DNA of 64,000 bases from contig NZ_DF967972.1 in assembly GCF_001050235.1 (NCBI RefSeq), forward strand, positions 3,810,724 through 3,874,723. Direction: 5' to 3'. Source of the stretch: Longilinea arvoryzae (GTDB lineage: Bacteria > Chloroflexota > Anaerolineae > Anaerolineales > Anaerolineaceae). The notes beneath the pieces were generated by a model. That model was not told where the DNA came from and ran no database searches. It saw nothing but the letters and a program-made list of their open reading frames with translations. This document shows positions 39,918 through 49,525 of the stretch, piece by piece (position 1 is the first letter of the stretch; each line of letters begins with the position of its first letter). Both the position numbers and the translations under genes were made by a program.

Positions 39918-42170
39918 ATGCCTTATCGTCGTAAAACCATTGCATTCATTTTATTGACACTCCTGCTGGTCCTGACCGGACCAGCAGGCAATCTGCCGAA
40001 CGTCGTCCAGGCCGCACCGCTGGCCAGCCTGCCCAGTGGCGATTCTTTCGGTTATGTGCCTTCCCCGGCCTCACCCGTCACCTTGCCGGAGGATGTCTGC
40101 TCCACGGGGACGGTCATTTTCGAGGGTGTCGACAGCGAATCTTTTTCCAGTTTCCTCGATCCAACCGGATTTAGCTTTCCCTTTTACGAAACGACCGCAA
40201 CGAACCTGCGCGTCAGCGTCAATGGCCTGATCACCGTCACCGACCCCAACACAGACGTTCCGGAGCATTCACGGCTGCCGTCTGACGTCCTGCCCAATGG
40301 TCTGATCGCGCCTTATTGGACGAATTTGAACCTGGCTACCGGAAAAGTCTGCTACCGCTCTTTCCCTGAATACCTGGCGGTCGAATGGAACAACGTCGAG
40401 ACCACCAATGGGATTCCACTGACCTTCCAGGCGCTGCTCTACCCCAACGGAAATATCATGTTCCAGTATTCCGATCCTTTACCCAGTGCTACCGATACGT
40501 CCATCGGCATCGAGGATGCCGATGGCATTTTCGGCATGCAGTTGCACTCCGACGAGACCGGATCGCTTCCCGACCAGGCTATCCTGATCAGCTACCCGAC
40601 GGATAGCCACGCCGGGGCGCGCTTCATCCCTCCCTATTCGAGTGGCTTTCTGATTCAGCACGTGGCCACCCTTCAGATCACCCTCCAGAATATCATGGCG
40701 GTGGATTCAGCTTTTCGCCTGGACGTAAACGATTCGACCCCGGAGACTTGTAGTTGGGCGCTGCCTGCCGAATGGACGATGACCATCTACGATGGCGACG
40801 CCCCACTCTCGATCAACAACGGTTGCCCCGAAACGGCGATCCTCGCCTCCGGGGAGAAAAAGGTCCTGACGGCGCGCATCACCTCACCCGAGGCGCTGGA
40901 CGTGGGCGATTACGAGCAGTTCAGCCTGACCGCGTTTCCGGCCGATCCCGCCGTTCTTCCATCCGGGTTCACGCCCCTGCTGGTGTCCATGAACCTCCAG
41001 GTGGCCGTCCCGGCCAACTTTGCCCAGGCCTACAAGGATCCCAGCCAGGCCATCAACCTGAACCGGACCTGGAAGGATCAGACCGCCACGACACAGGCCG
41101 GCAATTTGCTCTACTACGGCGCCAATCTTGCCATGGTGCGGACGACCGGCGGAAATTACTTCATCGTCTGGGAATATAAGACCGGCTATTCAAGGTTGAA
41201 GGGATCCTTCCTGGGACCCAATGGGCAGAATCTGGTCAGTGATTTCTTGATTACCACGCAGACGACCATGAATGACGAATATCCATCCTTGGTCGCATTG
41301 CCGGACGGTTCCACATCGGTCGTCTGGATTCGCGGGACCACGAAGCTGTACCTGCGCAGCTATTCGTCCAACGGCGCTGCCAGGATCAATGAAACGCCGT
41401 TAAAGGTCTCGACCTGCCCGCGGCTATCTTCTCCACAGGTTACGGCGCTTTCCAGTTCGAAATTGCTCGTGGTCTGGGAATGTGACCGGGCCAGCACGGA
41501 TATCTACCTCAACATCGTCAGCATTGCCAACGATCAAGTCAGCGACCAGGTCGTGCAGCTCACCCAGAGCGGCACCGCTTACGAATATTACAATCCGCAG
41601 ATTCTCGCGCTGGATAACGGAACCGCCATGGTCTCCTACATTCGCAAACAGAAGACCACCGGAAAGATCGATCCTTTCGTTTACCAGGTCGTCAATGACA
41701 GCGGCGCCACGATACAGGCCGAACCGACCCCACCTGCCTCGGCGGCCATCCCGGCCCAGAAAATCGAAAGGGATCTGGATCTCTTACGCCCCGGCACCGT
41801 ACTGGCCGGTTGGACCAACGGAACCACCGGCACGGTTCAATACACGACCCTGCGCGGTTCCTATAACAATTGGGCGCAAGATCCCGTGGCAAATCTCCCG
41901 ATCGATTTCCAGATCGGCGCTGAAAAACTCTCGATCACACATGACTCGGATGGGAATGGCATCCTGACCTGGCTGGAGGCCAAAAAGAACTCCACATTGA
42001 ATTATGCGCTCGTCGGTCCGGACGATGCGGGGGTCTGTCAATTATTGACCCCGGCGATGATCTTCTTCAACGGACCAAATTCTGTTACACTGGATACGAG
42101 TGCAACCGGTCAGGGAAACACCTCATACGATCCCTTTTCTTCCATCTATATTCCTCTTGTCATGCGGTAA
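39918..42170 (+). CDS. Secreted protein with nidogen-like and β-propeller-like regions
   Basis: The start at 39918 has AGGA 8 bp upstream and follows the previous stop by 16 bp. The 750-residue protein has a signal peptide (MPYRRKTIAFILLTLLLVLT, cleavage near VQAAP). The first domain (about 40-230; FSFPFYETTATNLRVSVNGL and IGIEDADGIFGMQL) resembles nidogen-like or subtilase-associated β domains. An Ig-like part follows. From ~365 repeated short β units (NYFIVWEYKTGYSRLKGSFL; LLVVWECDRASTDIYLNIVS) look like a six- or seven-bladed propeller of the sialidase/kelch type. The function is unknown. It is probably exposed or released with the Tad-like components. Confidence 0.78.
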   Translation: MPYRRKTIAFILLTLLLVLTGPAGNLPNVVQAAPLASLPSGDSFGYVPSPASPVTLPEDVCSTGTVIFEGVDSESFSSFLDPTGFSFPFYETTATNLRVSVNGLITVTDPNTDVPEHSRLPSDVLPNGLIAPYWTNLNLATGKVCYRSFPEYLAVEWNNVETTNGIPLTFQALLYPNGNIMFQYSDPLPSATDTSIGIEDADGIFGMQLHSDETGSLPDQAILISYPTDSHAGARFIPPYSSGFLIQHVATLQITLQNIMAVDSAFRLDVNDSTPETCSWALPAEWTMTIYDGDAPLSINNGCPETAILASGEKKVLTARITSPEALDVGDYEQFSLTAFPADPAVLPSGFTPLLVSMNLQVAVPANFAQAYKDPSQAINLNRTWKDQTATTQAGNLLYYGANLAMVRTTGGNYFIVWEYKTGYSRLKGSFLGPNGQNLVSDFLITTQTTMNDEYPSLVALPDGSTSVVWIRGTTKLYLRSYSSNGAARINETPLKVSTCPRLSSPQVTALSSSKLLVVWECDRASTDIYLNIVSIANDQVSDQVVQLTQSGTAYEYYNPQILALDNGTAMVSYIRKQKTTGKIDPFVYQVVNDSGATIQAEPTPPASAAIPAQKIERDLDLLRPGTVLAGWTNGTTGTVQYTTLRGSYNNWAQDPVANLPIDFQIGAEKLSITHDSDGNGILTWLEAKKNSTLNYALVGPDDAGVCQLLTPAMIFFNGPNSVTLDTSATGQGNTSYDPFSSIYIPLVMR

Positions 42171-42193
42171 TCGAACTGCCGTAAGGAGGCCGA

Positions 42194-42676
42194 ATGCGAA
42201 AGCTCTTCTCGAACCACAACTCTCAAAAAGGTCAATCCCTGACGGAACTGGCCGTTAGCGTGGTAATTCTGCTGATCCTGGTTGCCGGCATGTTCGATGT
42301 GGGCCGCGCAATCTTCACGTATTTGAGCATGCGCGACGCCGCGCAGGAAGGGGCTTCTTATGCGGCTATCATCTTCCTGAAGGACAAGGATGATACCCGC
42401 ACCGATGCCCAATTTCGTAGCGACGGCTGCACTGCGGTGCATGACCGGACGATGCTCAACGTGGAGGACTCGAATACTTCGGTTGTGACCTTGATCAACG
42501 GCATCGACTGCGCTTCCGCTTCGCTTCTGCATGATGCCTGCGCCGGACATGAGGCGCGGGTCACCGTTCAACTTCGTTTACCTGTGACCACACCGTTCAT
42601 CGGCGCGTTCATTGGACAAGATATCACTCTGAGGGCCACTGCCACCGACACCATACTCCGCCCTTATTGTAAATAA
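42194..42676 (+). CDS. TadE-like pilus/secretion protein
   Basis: This 160-residue protein has the TadE motif QKGQSLTELAVSVVILLILV, one N-terminal membrane helix (about 17-40), and FDVGRAIFTYLSMRDAAQEG immediately after, as in TadE-family minor pseudopilins. Cysteines in the distal part (DGCTAV, GIDCAS, HDACAGHE) may form disulfides. AAGGAGG precedes the ATG by ~8 bp. It lies 23 bp after the secreted propeller protein and 30 bp before the first TadG-like gene, so these form one unit. No TadA ATPase or prepilin peptidase is in the window. Confidence 0.88.
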   Translation: MRKLFSNHNSQKGQSLTELAVSVVILLILVAGMFDVGRAIFTYLSMRDAAQEGASYAAIIFLKDKDDTRTDAQFRSDGCTAVHDRTMLNVEDSNTSVVTLINGIDCASASLLHDACAGHEARVTVQLRLPVTTPFIGAFIGQDITLRATATDTILRPYCK

Positions 42677-42706
42677 TTCGTTTGGGTGCACCACTAGGAG
42701 GGAAAT

Positions 42707-44017
42707 ATGAAAAGCACTCTAGAGTATCAACGAGGGCAGGTGATCATCCTGTTCGTCCTGGCGTTGGTCGGCCTGTTGGCCTTTGCCGGGCTGGCCGTCG
42801 ATGGAGCCATGTTGTATTCCGACCGTCGGGCTTCGCAGAGCGCAGCCGACAGCGCTGCATTGGCCGGCGCAGGCGCGGGCGGAAACACCATGCAATTGCG
42901 GGAAATCTACTCAAAACCTGATTTTAACTGCAATAACCTGAATTACGCCGGAACAAAGATGAATCTCGTCGAGGATGATATCATCGATGCCGCGATTTCA
43001 CGCGCCAGCGTCAACGGCTATATTATCGATAATGATATATCCGATAATATGGGCGTCAAAGTAACCTGTTCCGATACCAACACAGACAAGTACCTGGATG
43101 TAGAGGTCAGGATTACAGCGCAGATCCAGTCCAGCTTTCTGCACCTGGTCTTCAATCGGCCATTGATGAACACCGTCACTGCTATTGCGCGGATTCGCCC
43201 AATTGCACCGAAGGGCGGCGGCAATGGCATCATTGCACTCAATGAGACCCAGTGCAAACAGGGCGGCCAATATGTGGGCGGTATTTACCTGGACGGAACC
43301 ACCATCGAAGTGGTTTCCGACGGGGGCGGCATGTCATCGAACACCTGCATCATCCGGAACGGCAATTCTGAAATTGTCGTTCTAAACAGCGATCCACCTG
43401 CCTATGCCCGAACCAGTTCAGATTGGACCAATGATGGTGTGTTTGTCGATGGAAATGGCGACCCGCTGACGATGGAGCAATCTTCCACCTATAATCTGCA
43501 GGTTACGATCGATCCACCCAAATGCACCGGCCTTCCCATCAATCCCGCAAAAATTGGCGGCATTTACCAGCCGGGTATTTATACGAATGGCATCAAACAG
43601 GATGGAACGCTGGCGCCAGGCCTATATTGCGTCGATCAACCCAGTAATGGAAAACTTGCTAACCTGCAGGGTAATGGCGTTACGATGTACTTCCGCACCG
43701 GGAACGTTGAATGGAACGGGGGATTCTCACACCTCACAGCTCCCGCAGAAGGTAGCGTCGCGCCAGCTGTGCCCGGATTGCTTTTCTACTTCGGCGACGG
43801 CGGTTTCACCATGTTAGGCAATGCCACGGCTGAATTGAGCGGAACGATTTATGCTCCTTACGGAACAATTGACCTGGGCGGTGCAGAAACCACCTACACA
43901 TGGGAGACTGTCTTGATCGGCAACAATGTCAAGATCCACGGCAATCCGTTCGTGGCCGTGAAAGTGGATTATAAGAAAGTCCTGACCGATCCTTCTTATT
44001 TGGACCTCTTGAAATAA
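42707..44017 (+). CDS. TadG-like protein, paralogue 1
   Basis: This 436-residue protein begins with a TadG/Flp-type N-terminus (RGQVIILFVLALVGLLAFAG, then LAVDGAMLYSDRRASQSAAD and SAALAGAG), one membrane helix with the body outside. Residues ~40-165 (to RIRPIAPKGG) are shared with the next two genes. The distal half contains Gly-rich β-helix-like strands (GGIYLDGTTIEVVSDGGGM; GVTMYFRTGNVEWNGG; AELSGTIYAPYGTIDLGGA), like the polymer-forming C-terminal regions of such proteins. AGGAGGG lies 7 bp before the ATG. A hairpin follows the gene. Confidence 0.85.
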   Translation: MKSTLEYQRGQVIILFVLALVGLLAFAGLAVDGAMLYSDRRASQSAADSAALAGAGAGGNTMQLREIYSKPDFNCNNLNYAGTKMNLVEDDIIDAAISRASVNGYIIDNDISDNMGVKVTCSDTNTDKYLDVEVRITAQIQSSFLHLVFNRPLMNTVTAIARIRPIAPKGGGNGIIALNETQCKQGGQYVGGIYLDGTTIEVVSDGGGMSSNTCIIRNGNSEIVVLNSDPPAYARTSSDWTNDGVFVDGNGDPLTMEQSSTYNLQVTIDPPKCTGLPINPAKIGGIYQPGIYTNGIKQDGTLAPGLYCVDQPSNGKLANLQGNGVTMYFRTGNVEWNGGFSHLTAPAEGSVAPAVPGLLFYFGDGGFTMLGNATAELSGTIYAPYGTIDLGGAETTYTWETVLIGNNVKIHGNPFVAVKVDYKKVLTDPSYLDLLK

Positions 44018-44053
44018 TATTTCAATCGATCCAAAAAGGAATTTAGTTTTCCA

Positions 44054-44089
44054 AACACAACGCAGCCGGTTGCCCGGCTGCGTTGTGTT
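44054..44089 (+). terminator. Long hairpin after TadG-like gene 1
   Basis: AACACAACGCAGCCGG and CCGGCTGCGTTGTGTT form a 15-16-bp stem with a small loop, followed only by TTCCC, so termination may be partial. The remaining ~250 bp up to the next gene are AT-rich and hold no gene that I can support. Confidence 0.7.
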
Positions 44090-44344
44090 TCCCTGCCCAG
44101 GTGTTGAGAATTTCATTTTCGCCCTCCCCTTAATAATTCTTAAGGAAAATGGCCGTTAGCTTGCAAACCGATTGTAAAGTGTATTGCCTTTCAGAATGGT
44201 TAGAATCTATCGTGAGCAGGTTGTATTAAGCTTTCAATTTTAAAACTGTCATTTTCCCATCCTTTTTTAGATCGCATTCATCAGGCGAATCATTCCGCTC
44301 ACCGGAAGTTTGTGATCTTTGCTCAGCATCGAGGAGGGCTTATC

Positions 44345-45703
44345 ATGAAGGTCACGGCAAATTCCCAAAGGGGACAAATAATCATTCTCTTCGCCCTGGT
44401 GGCAGTCGGGCTGCTCGCTTTTGGCGGTCTGGCAATCGACAGCGCCATGGTCTATTCCGATCGCCGCTTCGATCAGAGTACGGCCGATGCCGCCGCGTTG
44501 GCCGGCGCCGGCGCAGCCGGAAACGTGATGCAGACGCGCGATATCTATTCCTTCAAGGATTTCGACTGCTCCGACTTCGACGTTGCCGGCGCGAAGATGA
44601 ACGCGGTGAAACACGAAGCCATCGACGCAGCCATTAACCGCGCCGCTCAAAACTCGATCACGATCGACAACAACCTTTCGGACCAACATGGCGTGGAAGT
44701 GTACTGTCGCGATCTCGGCGAGGAATTCTACGAGAAGTACATTGAAGTGAAGGTCCAGGTGACCACGAATACCCAGACCAGTTTCTCGCAACTGGTCTCC
44801 AGCGCGCCGTTGGTTAATACGGTCACCAGCGTGGCGCGCGTTTACCCGCCCACGACCACCGGTTTTGGCAACGCCATCGTCTCATTGGATGACACGCCCT
44901 GCGCCTCTTATTCCGGCGGCGGCATCGATTTTCAAGGTAGTATCGACGTCACCATTGACGGCGGCGGCGTTTTCTCGAGTTCGTGCATTTCCGGCGGCGG
45001 TCACGTCAATGTCGGCGTGGACGATCCGGGCTTCACCTACATGGATACCTTCGACATCGCGGGCGGCGGCGTCATGAACCCGCTCCCGGCCACCAAATCC
45101 CAGGAAGAACTGCCGGCGATTAATATCGCCGATCCGGCGGATAAATGCGGATCGGGACCGTACGTATCGCAGACCGGCAGCGGGACGATCGGGCCGGGCA
45201 ATTACAGCCGCATCAAGGTCGGAAATAGTGAGAGCCTGATTTTGCAGCCCGGGCTGTACTGCATGAAAGGCGATTTCGAGATCAGCGGTTCGGCGAACAT
45301 CACCGGCCACAACGTGACCATTTACCTGCAGAAATACGGCTCCAATAGATATTCGAACTTCTCCGTCACCGGCACCGGCACGGTCATTCTGGAAGCGCCG
45401 CCAGACTTCGAAGATTATACGGTCGTGGCCAACGAAATTCAAGGTGTCTTGATCCGCTCGGCGGATAACAATACCGCAGGGGTCATCACCCTCGAAGGCG
45501 GCGGCGCCGGTCTGTTCGAAGGCACCATATACGGCCCGAACAACCTGATCAAGGTCGGCGGTACCAGTTCCACGAATACGATCCAGTACAACACGGAATT
45601 GATCGGCAAGAAGGTCTCCGTCTCGGGCAATACCACCATCAACCTCAACTATGACGATTATGATTTTTCCATTCGAGAATCCTGGCTGACGCTCGTTCGG
45701 TAA
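44345..45703 (+). CDS. TadG-like protein, paralogue 2
   Basis: The start at 44345 has GGAGGG 7 bp upstream; the longer frame to 44312 is not needed. The 452-residue protein has the same N-terminal module (RGQIIILFALVAVGLLAFGG, LAIDSAMVYSDRRFDQSTAD) and the shared ~120-residue region up to VARVYPPTTTGFG. The distal half is a Gly-rich β-helix-like region (GGGIDFQGSIDVTIDGGGVF; FEISGSANITGHNVTIYLQK; GGGAGLFEGTIYGPNNLIKV). This paralogue diverges more from 1 and 3 in the body. It has its own terminator and possibly its own promoter in the AT-rich gap. Confidence 0.85.
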   Translation: MKVTANSQRGQIIILFALVAVGLLAFGGLAIDSAMVYSDRRFDQSTADAAALAGAGAAGNVMQTRDIYSFKDFDCSDFDVAGAKMNAVKHEAIDAAINRAAQNSITIDNNLSDQHGVEVYCRDLGEEFYEKYIEVKVQVTTNTQTSFSQLVSSAPLVNTVTSVARVYPPTTTGFGNAIVSLDDTPCASYSGGGIDFQGSIDVTIDGGGVFSSSCISGGGHVNVGVDDPGFTYMDTFDIAGGGVMNPLPATKSQEELPAINIADPADKCGSGPYVSQTGSGTIGPGNYSRIKVGNSESLILQPGLYCMKGDFEISGSANITGHNVTIYLQKYGSNRYSNFSVTGTGTVILEAPPDFEDYTVVANEIQGVLIRSADNNTAGVITLEGGGAGLFEGTIYGPNNLIKVGGTSSTNTIQYNTELIGKKVSVSGNTTINLNYDDYDFSIRESWLTLVR

Positions 45704-45725
45704 ACATCTTCCTGGAATGTCGAAA

Positions 45726-45760
45726 CAGCGCGGAGAAACAATCTCCGCGCTGTTTTTTTT
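45726..45760 (+). terminator. Intrinsic terminator after TadG-like gene 2
   Basis: CAGCGCGGAGA and TCTCCGCGCTG form an 11-bp stem with a 5-base loop followed by T8. Confidence 0.93.
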
Positions 45761-45985
45761 ATTGATCCATTTCCCTGTTTTTCAGGTCAGAATCATTAAA
45801 GAATCCTGACTTTTCATTATTTTCCTTTCGAATTGGATATTTGTCGGTTATTTGTCAATCGCATCCTGTATAGTTGGCAGGATTATGTGATGCATTCTGA
45901 AAAAGTTATAAAGCCAAAATTATTGAAAGAACTATTCATTCTCAGCCATCGATCTGAGTCATTGGGTCTTCAGGAGAACAAAAAG

Positions 45986-47281
45986 ATGACATCATCGAAC
46001 ACGCAACGCGGTCAAATCATCGTTCTATTCGCCCTGGTTTTGGTTGGGCTGCTGGCCTTCGCCGGCCTGGCCATTGACGGCGCCATGGTCTACTCCGACC
46101 GGCGTGCGAACCAGAGTGCGGCGGACAGCGCTTCAATGGCCGGCGGCGGCGCTGGCGCCACGTATATGCAACTGCACGATATGAACGCCAGCCATGATTT
46201 CAATTGCTCGGATCTGAATATCATCGGCAAGAAGATGAATCTTGTCAAACACGAAATCATCGATGCCGTCATTTTCCGTGCAAGTACCAACGGTTTCACG
46301 ATCGACACGGACATCACCGACGATAATGGCGTCAAAGTAACCTGCACATCCACGGATTTCGACAAATACCTGGATATCGAAGTGCGGATTACCTCGCAAA
46401 CCAACACCAATTTTCTACACCTGGTGAGCAACCAGCCCTTGATGAATACGGTCACCGCAACAACCCGCATTCGCCCCACCCGGCCTTCAGGCGGCGGCTT
46501 TGCCATTGCCGCCACGGACCGGACGGACTGCGGGCAGAACAGCGGCGGGGTCTACTTTGACGGCAAAATCGATACCCACCTGGACGGCGGCGGGATTTAT
46601 TCCGGCACCTGTATCACGATCAACGGCAAGGGCAGCGTGGCTGTCAGTAACAGCGAACCGGGTGTCTTTCGCACCGGCGGCACGCCCAATTTCATCGGAG
46701 ACGACCCGATTAAGGATCCAAGCATGCAGCTCGATATCGACATTCCCGAACCGGACTGCGCTGCGCTGACCGATACGCACTCGCAGAAGAAACAAAGCGG
46801 CACCATTTCCCCGGGAGTTTACTCGAACGGGATCGATTCGCAGGGTGATCTCACCCTGAAACCCGGGCTTTACTGCATCGATGGCGCTCTGAAAATCAAC
46901 GGGCAGAATAAACTCACCGGCTATGGCGTTTCCATTGTCATGCTCGGGTCCAACACGGTCACCATCAATGGCGGTGGAGAGGTCAACCTGTACGCTCCTT
47001 CGGCGGCCTATCCGGCCGCATCACCTGCTGTTTCCGGCGTGTTGTTTTACGCCGAGCAAGGCGACATCAAACTGGTCGGCAATGGCGTGGGCGCTTTTGC
47101 CGGCACCATTTACGCCCCCAAGGGTGAAATCGAAGTCGGTGGCACGGGCGATGTCAACCCCACCTATCACACCGAGATGATTGCCGATCATGTGAAGATC
47201 CACGGCAACGCGGCCGTGAATATCAATTATGACGGAAACAACGTCTATCTCCACAATCCGACTCTGGATTTGCTGCGGTAG
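45986..47281 (+). CDS. TadG-like protein, paralogue 3
   Basis: The start at 45986 has AGGAG 8 bp upstream; the frame open to 45833 has no TadG-like features and no such site. The 431-residue protein repeats the module QRGQIIVLFALVLVGLLAFA, GLAIDGAMVYSDRRANQSAA. The body is closest to paralogue 1 (KMNLVKHEIIDAVIFRASTN; FLHLVSNQPLMNTVTATTRI). The distal half is again β-helix-like (GGVYFDGKIDTHLDGGGIYS; GAFAGTIYAPKGEIEVGGTG; HVKIHGNAAVNINYDGNN). It probably arose by duplication of gene 1. A terminator follows. Confidence 0.85.
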   Translation: MTSSNTQRGQIIVLFALVLVGLLAFAGLAIDGAMVYSDRRANQSAADSASMAGGGAGATYMQLHDMNASHDFNCSDLNIIGKKMNLVKHEIIDAVIFRASTNGFTIDTDITDDNGVKVTCTSTDFDKYLDIEVRITSQTNTNFLHLVSNQPLMNTVTATTRIRPTRPSGGGFAIAATDRTDCGQNSGGVYFDGKIDTHLDGGGIYSGTCITINGKGSVAVSNSEPGVFRTGGTPNFIGDDPIKDPSMQLDIDIPEPDCAALTDTHSQKKQSGTISPGVYSNGIDSQGDLTLKPGLYCIDGALKINGQNKLTGYGVSIVMLGSNTVTINGGGEVNLYAPSAAYPAASPAVSGVLFYAEQGDIKLVGNGVGAFAGTIYAPKGEIEVGGTGDVNPTYHTEMIADHVKIHGNAAVNINYDGNNVYLHNPTLDLLR

Positions 47282-47302
47282 GCCTTTCCCTCGTCTCATC
47301 GG

Positions 47303-47335
47303 GCTGCGGAGCAAGATTTGCTTCGCAGCTTTTTT
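47303..47335 (+). terminator. Intrinsic terminator after TadG-like gene 3
   Basis: GCTGCGGAGCAA and TTGCTTCGCAGC form a 12-bp stem with one mismatch and a 3-base loop, followed by T6. Confidence 0.9.
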
Positions 47336-47514
47336 ATACTGTTAATCATTGGATTAATCGTTTCAATTCAGGATGAAAATCAGTGAAAAACATGCTTTTT
47401 TCTTCCAGCCACGGCTTGTGAACATGATTACAATTGATGATGCGGGTAGTTTCCTTTTTTTCTGGAATGGCGCCCGCAACTTGCTGCATTTATCTTCTCG
47501 AAAAGAGGACTGTT

Positions 47515-49065
47515 ATGCCCGAAGAAGATCCCCGCATTGTTGAATTGCGCTCTATGCGCGAAAAGTCCCGCCAGGGCGGCGGCGCTGAACGCATCGCCAA
47601 GCAGCACGCCAAGCATAAGCTGACCGCTCGTGAACGTATCGATCTGCTGCTGGATCCCGGCACCTTCCACGAGACGGAGCCTTTCGTCACCATGCGCGAT
47701 GACGAGACCAATCCTTCCGAGAAAACGCCCGGGGATGGTGTGGTGACCGGCTTTGGCAACGTGGAAGGCCGGTTGGTCTACGCCTACGCCCAGGACTTCA
47801 CAGTCCAGGGCGGCGCTTTGGGTGAAATGCAAAGCCACAAGATCTGCCGGGTGATGGATCTGGCGGTCCAGTCCGGCGCTCCGATCATCGGAATGATCGA
47901 CTCGGGCGGCGCGCGCATTCAGGAAGGCGTGCTCAGTCTGGGCGGCTACGCTGAAATCTTCAAGCGCAATGCCCAGTATTCCGGCATCGTCCCGCAAATC
48001 AGCCTGATTCTCGGCCCGTGCGCCGGCGGCGCAGCCTATTCACCTGCCCTGACCGACATGATCATCATGGTCGAGAAGCAGTCTTACATGTTCCTCACCG
48101 GCCCCGAAGTGATCAAATCCGTCACCGGCGAGATTGTGGATTTCGAGACGCTCGGCGGCGCCGAAACGCACCTTTCCATCAGCGGCCTGGCCACGTTGAC
48201 TGCCGACAGTGAGAAAAACGCCATCGCCCTCACCCGGCGCGTTCTTTCCTACCTGCCCGCCAACAACGTCGACAATCCGCCTGCGGTCGCCAGCGACGAC
48301 AGTCCCACCCGCATGGATGAGGAGCTCAACCATCTGGTGCCCATCGATCCCTATATGCCCTACAGTATGCACGAGGCCATCGAACATATCGTCGACAAGG
48401 GTTCTTTCCTCGAGCTGCAATCCACTTTTGCGCGCAACGCCATCGTTGGCCTGGCCCGCATGGGCGGCATGAGCGTGGGGATCATTTCGCAGGAACCCAG
48501 TGTGATGGCCGGCTCGATCGACCTGGATGCCGCCGATAAGATCACCCGGTTCGTGCGCTTCTGTGATTCGTTCAACATACCGCTGGTCACGTTTGTGGAT
48601 TCACCCGGCTTCCTGCCCGGCGTGGATCAGGAACACCGCGGTATCATCCGCCACGGCGCCAAGGTCCTGTACGCGTATTCCGAAGCCAGCGTCCCCAAGA
48701 TCAGCATTGTCACGCGCAAGGCCTACGGCGGCGCCTACGTGGTCATGAGCAGCAAATACCTTGGCACAGACATCAATTATGCCTGGCCCAGCGCTGAAAT
48801 CGCCGTCATGGGTCCTGAAGGCGCGGCCAATATTCTTTACCGCAAGCAGATCGAAGCCGCTGCCGACCCGGCCGCGGAGCGCGCCCGTCTGACCGCGGAA
48901 TACCGCGAGAAATTCCTCAATCCATACGCCTCCGCCTCCAAGGGTTACGTCGATGATGTGATCGAGCCGCGTGAAACGCGCGCCCGCGTGATTGCCGCCC
49001 TGTTGGCTCTGCGCGACAAGAGCGTTTCAGCGCTGGCACGTAAACACGGCAATATGCCGGTATAA
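47515..49065 (+). CDS. mmdA: Methylmalonyl-CoA decarboxylase alpha (carboxyltransferase) subunit
   Basis: The start at 47515 has GAGGA 6 bp upstream. The 516-residue protein belongs to the biotin-dependent carboxyltransferase family: GGGAERIAKQHAKHKLTARE, then RIDLLLDPGTFHE, IGMIDSGGARIQEGVLSLGG, ILGPCAGGAAYSPALTDMII, FVDSPGFLPGVDQEHRGIIR and TRKAYGGAYVVMSSKYLGTD. The family includes propionyl-CoA carboxylase β. The following genes for the membrane and biotin subunits make a Na+-translocating methylmalonyl-CoA decarboxylase the best reading. It transfers the carboxyl group of methylmalonyl-CoA to biotin, giving propionyl-CoA. Confidence 0.92.
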   Translation: MPEEDPRIVELRSMREKSRQGGGAERIAKQHAKHKLTARERIDLLLDPGTFHETEPFVTMRDDETNPSEKTPGDGVVTGFGNVEGRLVYAYAQDFTVQGGALGEMQSHKICRVMDLAVQSGAPIIGMIDSGGARIQEGVLSLGGYAEIFKRNAQYSGIVPQISLILGPCAGGAAYSPALTDMIIMVEKQSYMFLTGPEVIKSVTGEIVDFETLGGAETHLSISGLATLTADSEKNAIALTRRVLSYLPANNVDNPPAVASDDSPTRMDEELNHLVPIDPYMPYSMHEAIEHIVDKGSFLELQSTFARNAIVGLARMGGMSVGIISQEPSVMAGSIDLDAADKITRFVRFCDSFNIPLVTFVDSPGFLPGVDQEHRGIIRHGAKVLYAYSEASVPKISIVTRKAYGGAYVVMSSKYLGTDINYAWPSAEIAVMGPEGAANILYRKQIEAAADPAAERARLTAEYREKFLNPYASASKGYVDDVIEPRETRARVIAALLALRDKSVSALARKHGNMPV

Positions 49066-49089
49066 CCCACTCGGAAGAAGGCTGTATCT

Positions 49090-49521
49090 ATGTCGAACAT
49101 TGTAGCTGGTTTATTGATCACCCTGATCGGCATGGGATTGGTTTTCCTTTCTCTTGCCCTGCTTTGGGGTCTCATGATTTTGATGGTGAAGGTTGCCAAC
49201 CGTTTCTTCCCGGATAAGGAAGAAGAAGGCGCCGGCGAAGATATCGATACCGGCGAAGAACCGCTGGAAGTCAGTGTGGACGAAGAACTGCGCGCCCAGG
49301 CTGCCGCGGCGGCAGTGGCCGTACGGCTTTCAATGGGACCGCACATCAACACCGGCGGTACTGCGGCCATGACCTTTTCACTCACTTCACAGGATAGCGC
49401 CCTCAATGCCCTGATTGCCGGCGCGCAAACACTCACCACAAGCTCCTGGCAGGCTATTCACCGCGCAAACCGCTTGAACCAGCGGTTGAATCTCTTTAGC
49501 CGGAAAGCAGGAAGGAATTAA
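49090..49521 (+). CDS. mmdD: OadG/MmdD-type small membrane subunit of the decarboxylase
   Basis: This 143-residue protein has one N-terminal membrane helix (IVAGLLITLIGMGLVFLSLA), an acidic stretch (PDKEEEGAGEDIDTGEEPLE), and a soluble Ala-rich part. This is the layout of the gamma/delta subunit that anchors the carboxyltransferase to the pump. The C-terminal half (from ~85) is longer than in many OadG proteins and ends in a basic helix (RLNQRLNLFSRKAGRN). It lies between mmdA and the biotin carrier, with gaps of 24 and 4 bp. Confidence 0.85.
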   Translation: MSNIVAGLLITLIGMGLVFLSLALLWGLMILMVKVANRFFPDKEEEGAGEDIDTGEEPLEVSVDEELRAQAAAAAVAVRLSMGPHINTGGTAAMTFSLTSQDSALNALIAGAQTLTTSSWQAIHRANRLNQRLNLFSRKAGRN

Positions 49522-49525
49522 TCTC

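Noticed and set aside
42707..47281. TadG-like genes as one frameshifted or broken gene
   Set aside because: Each has its own start with a ribosome-binding site, a full N-terminal helix module, a complete body and its own hairpin downstream.
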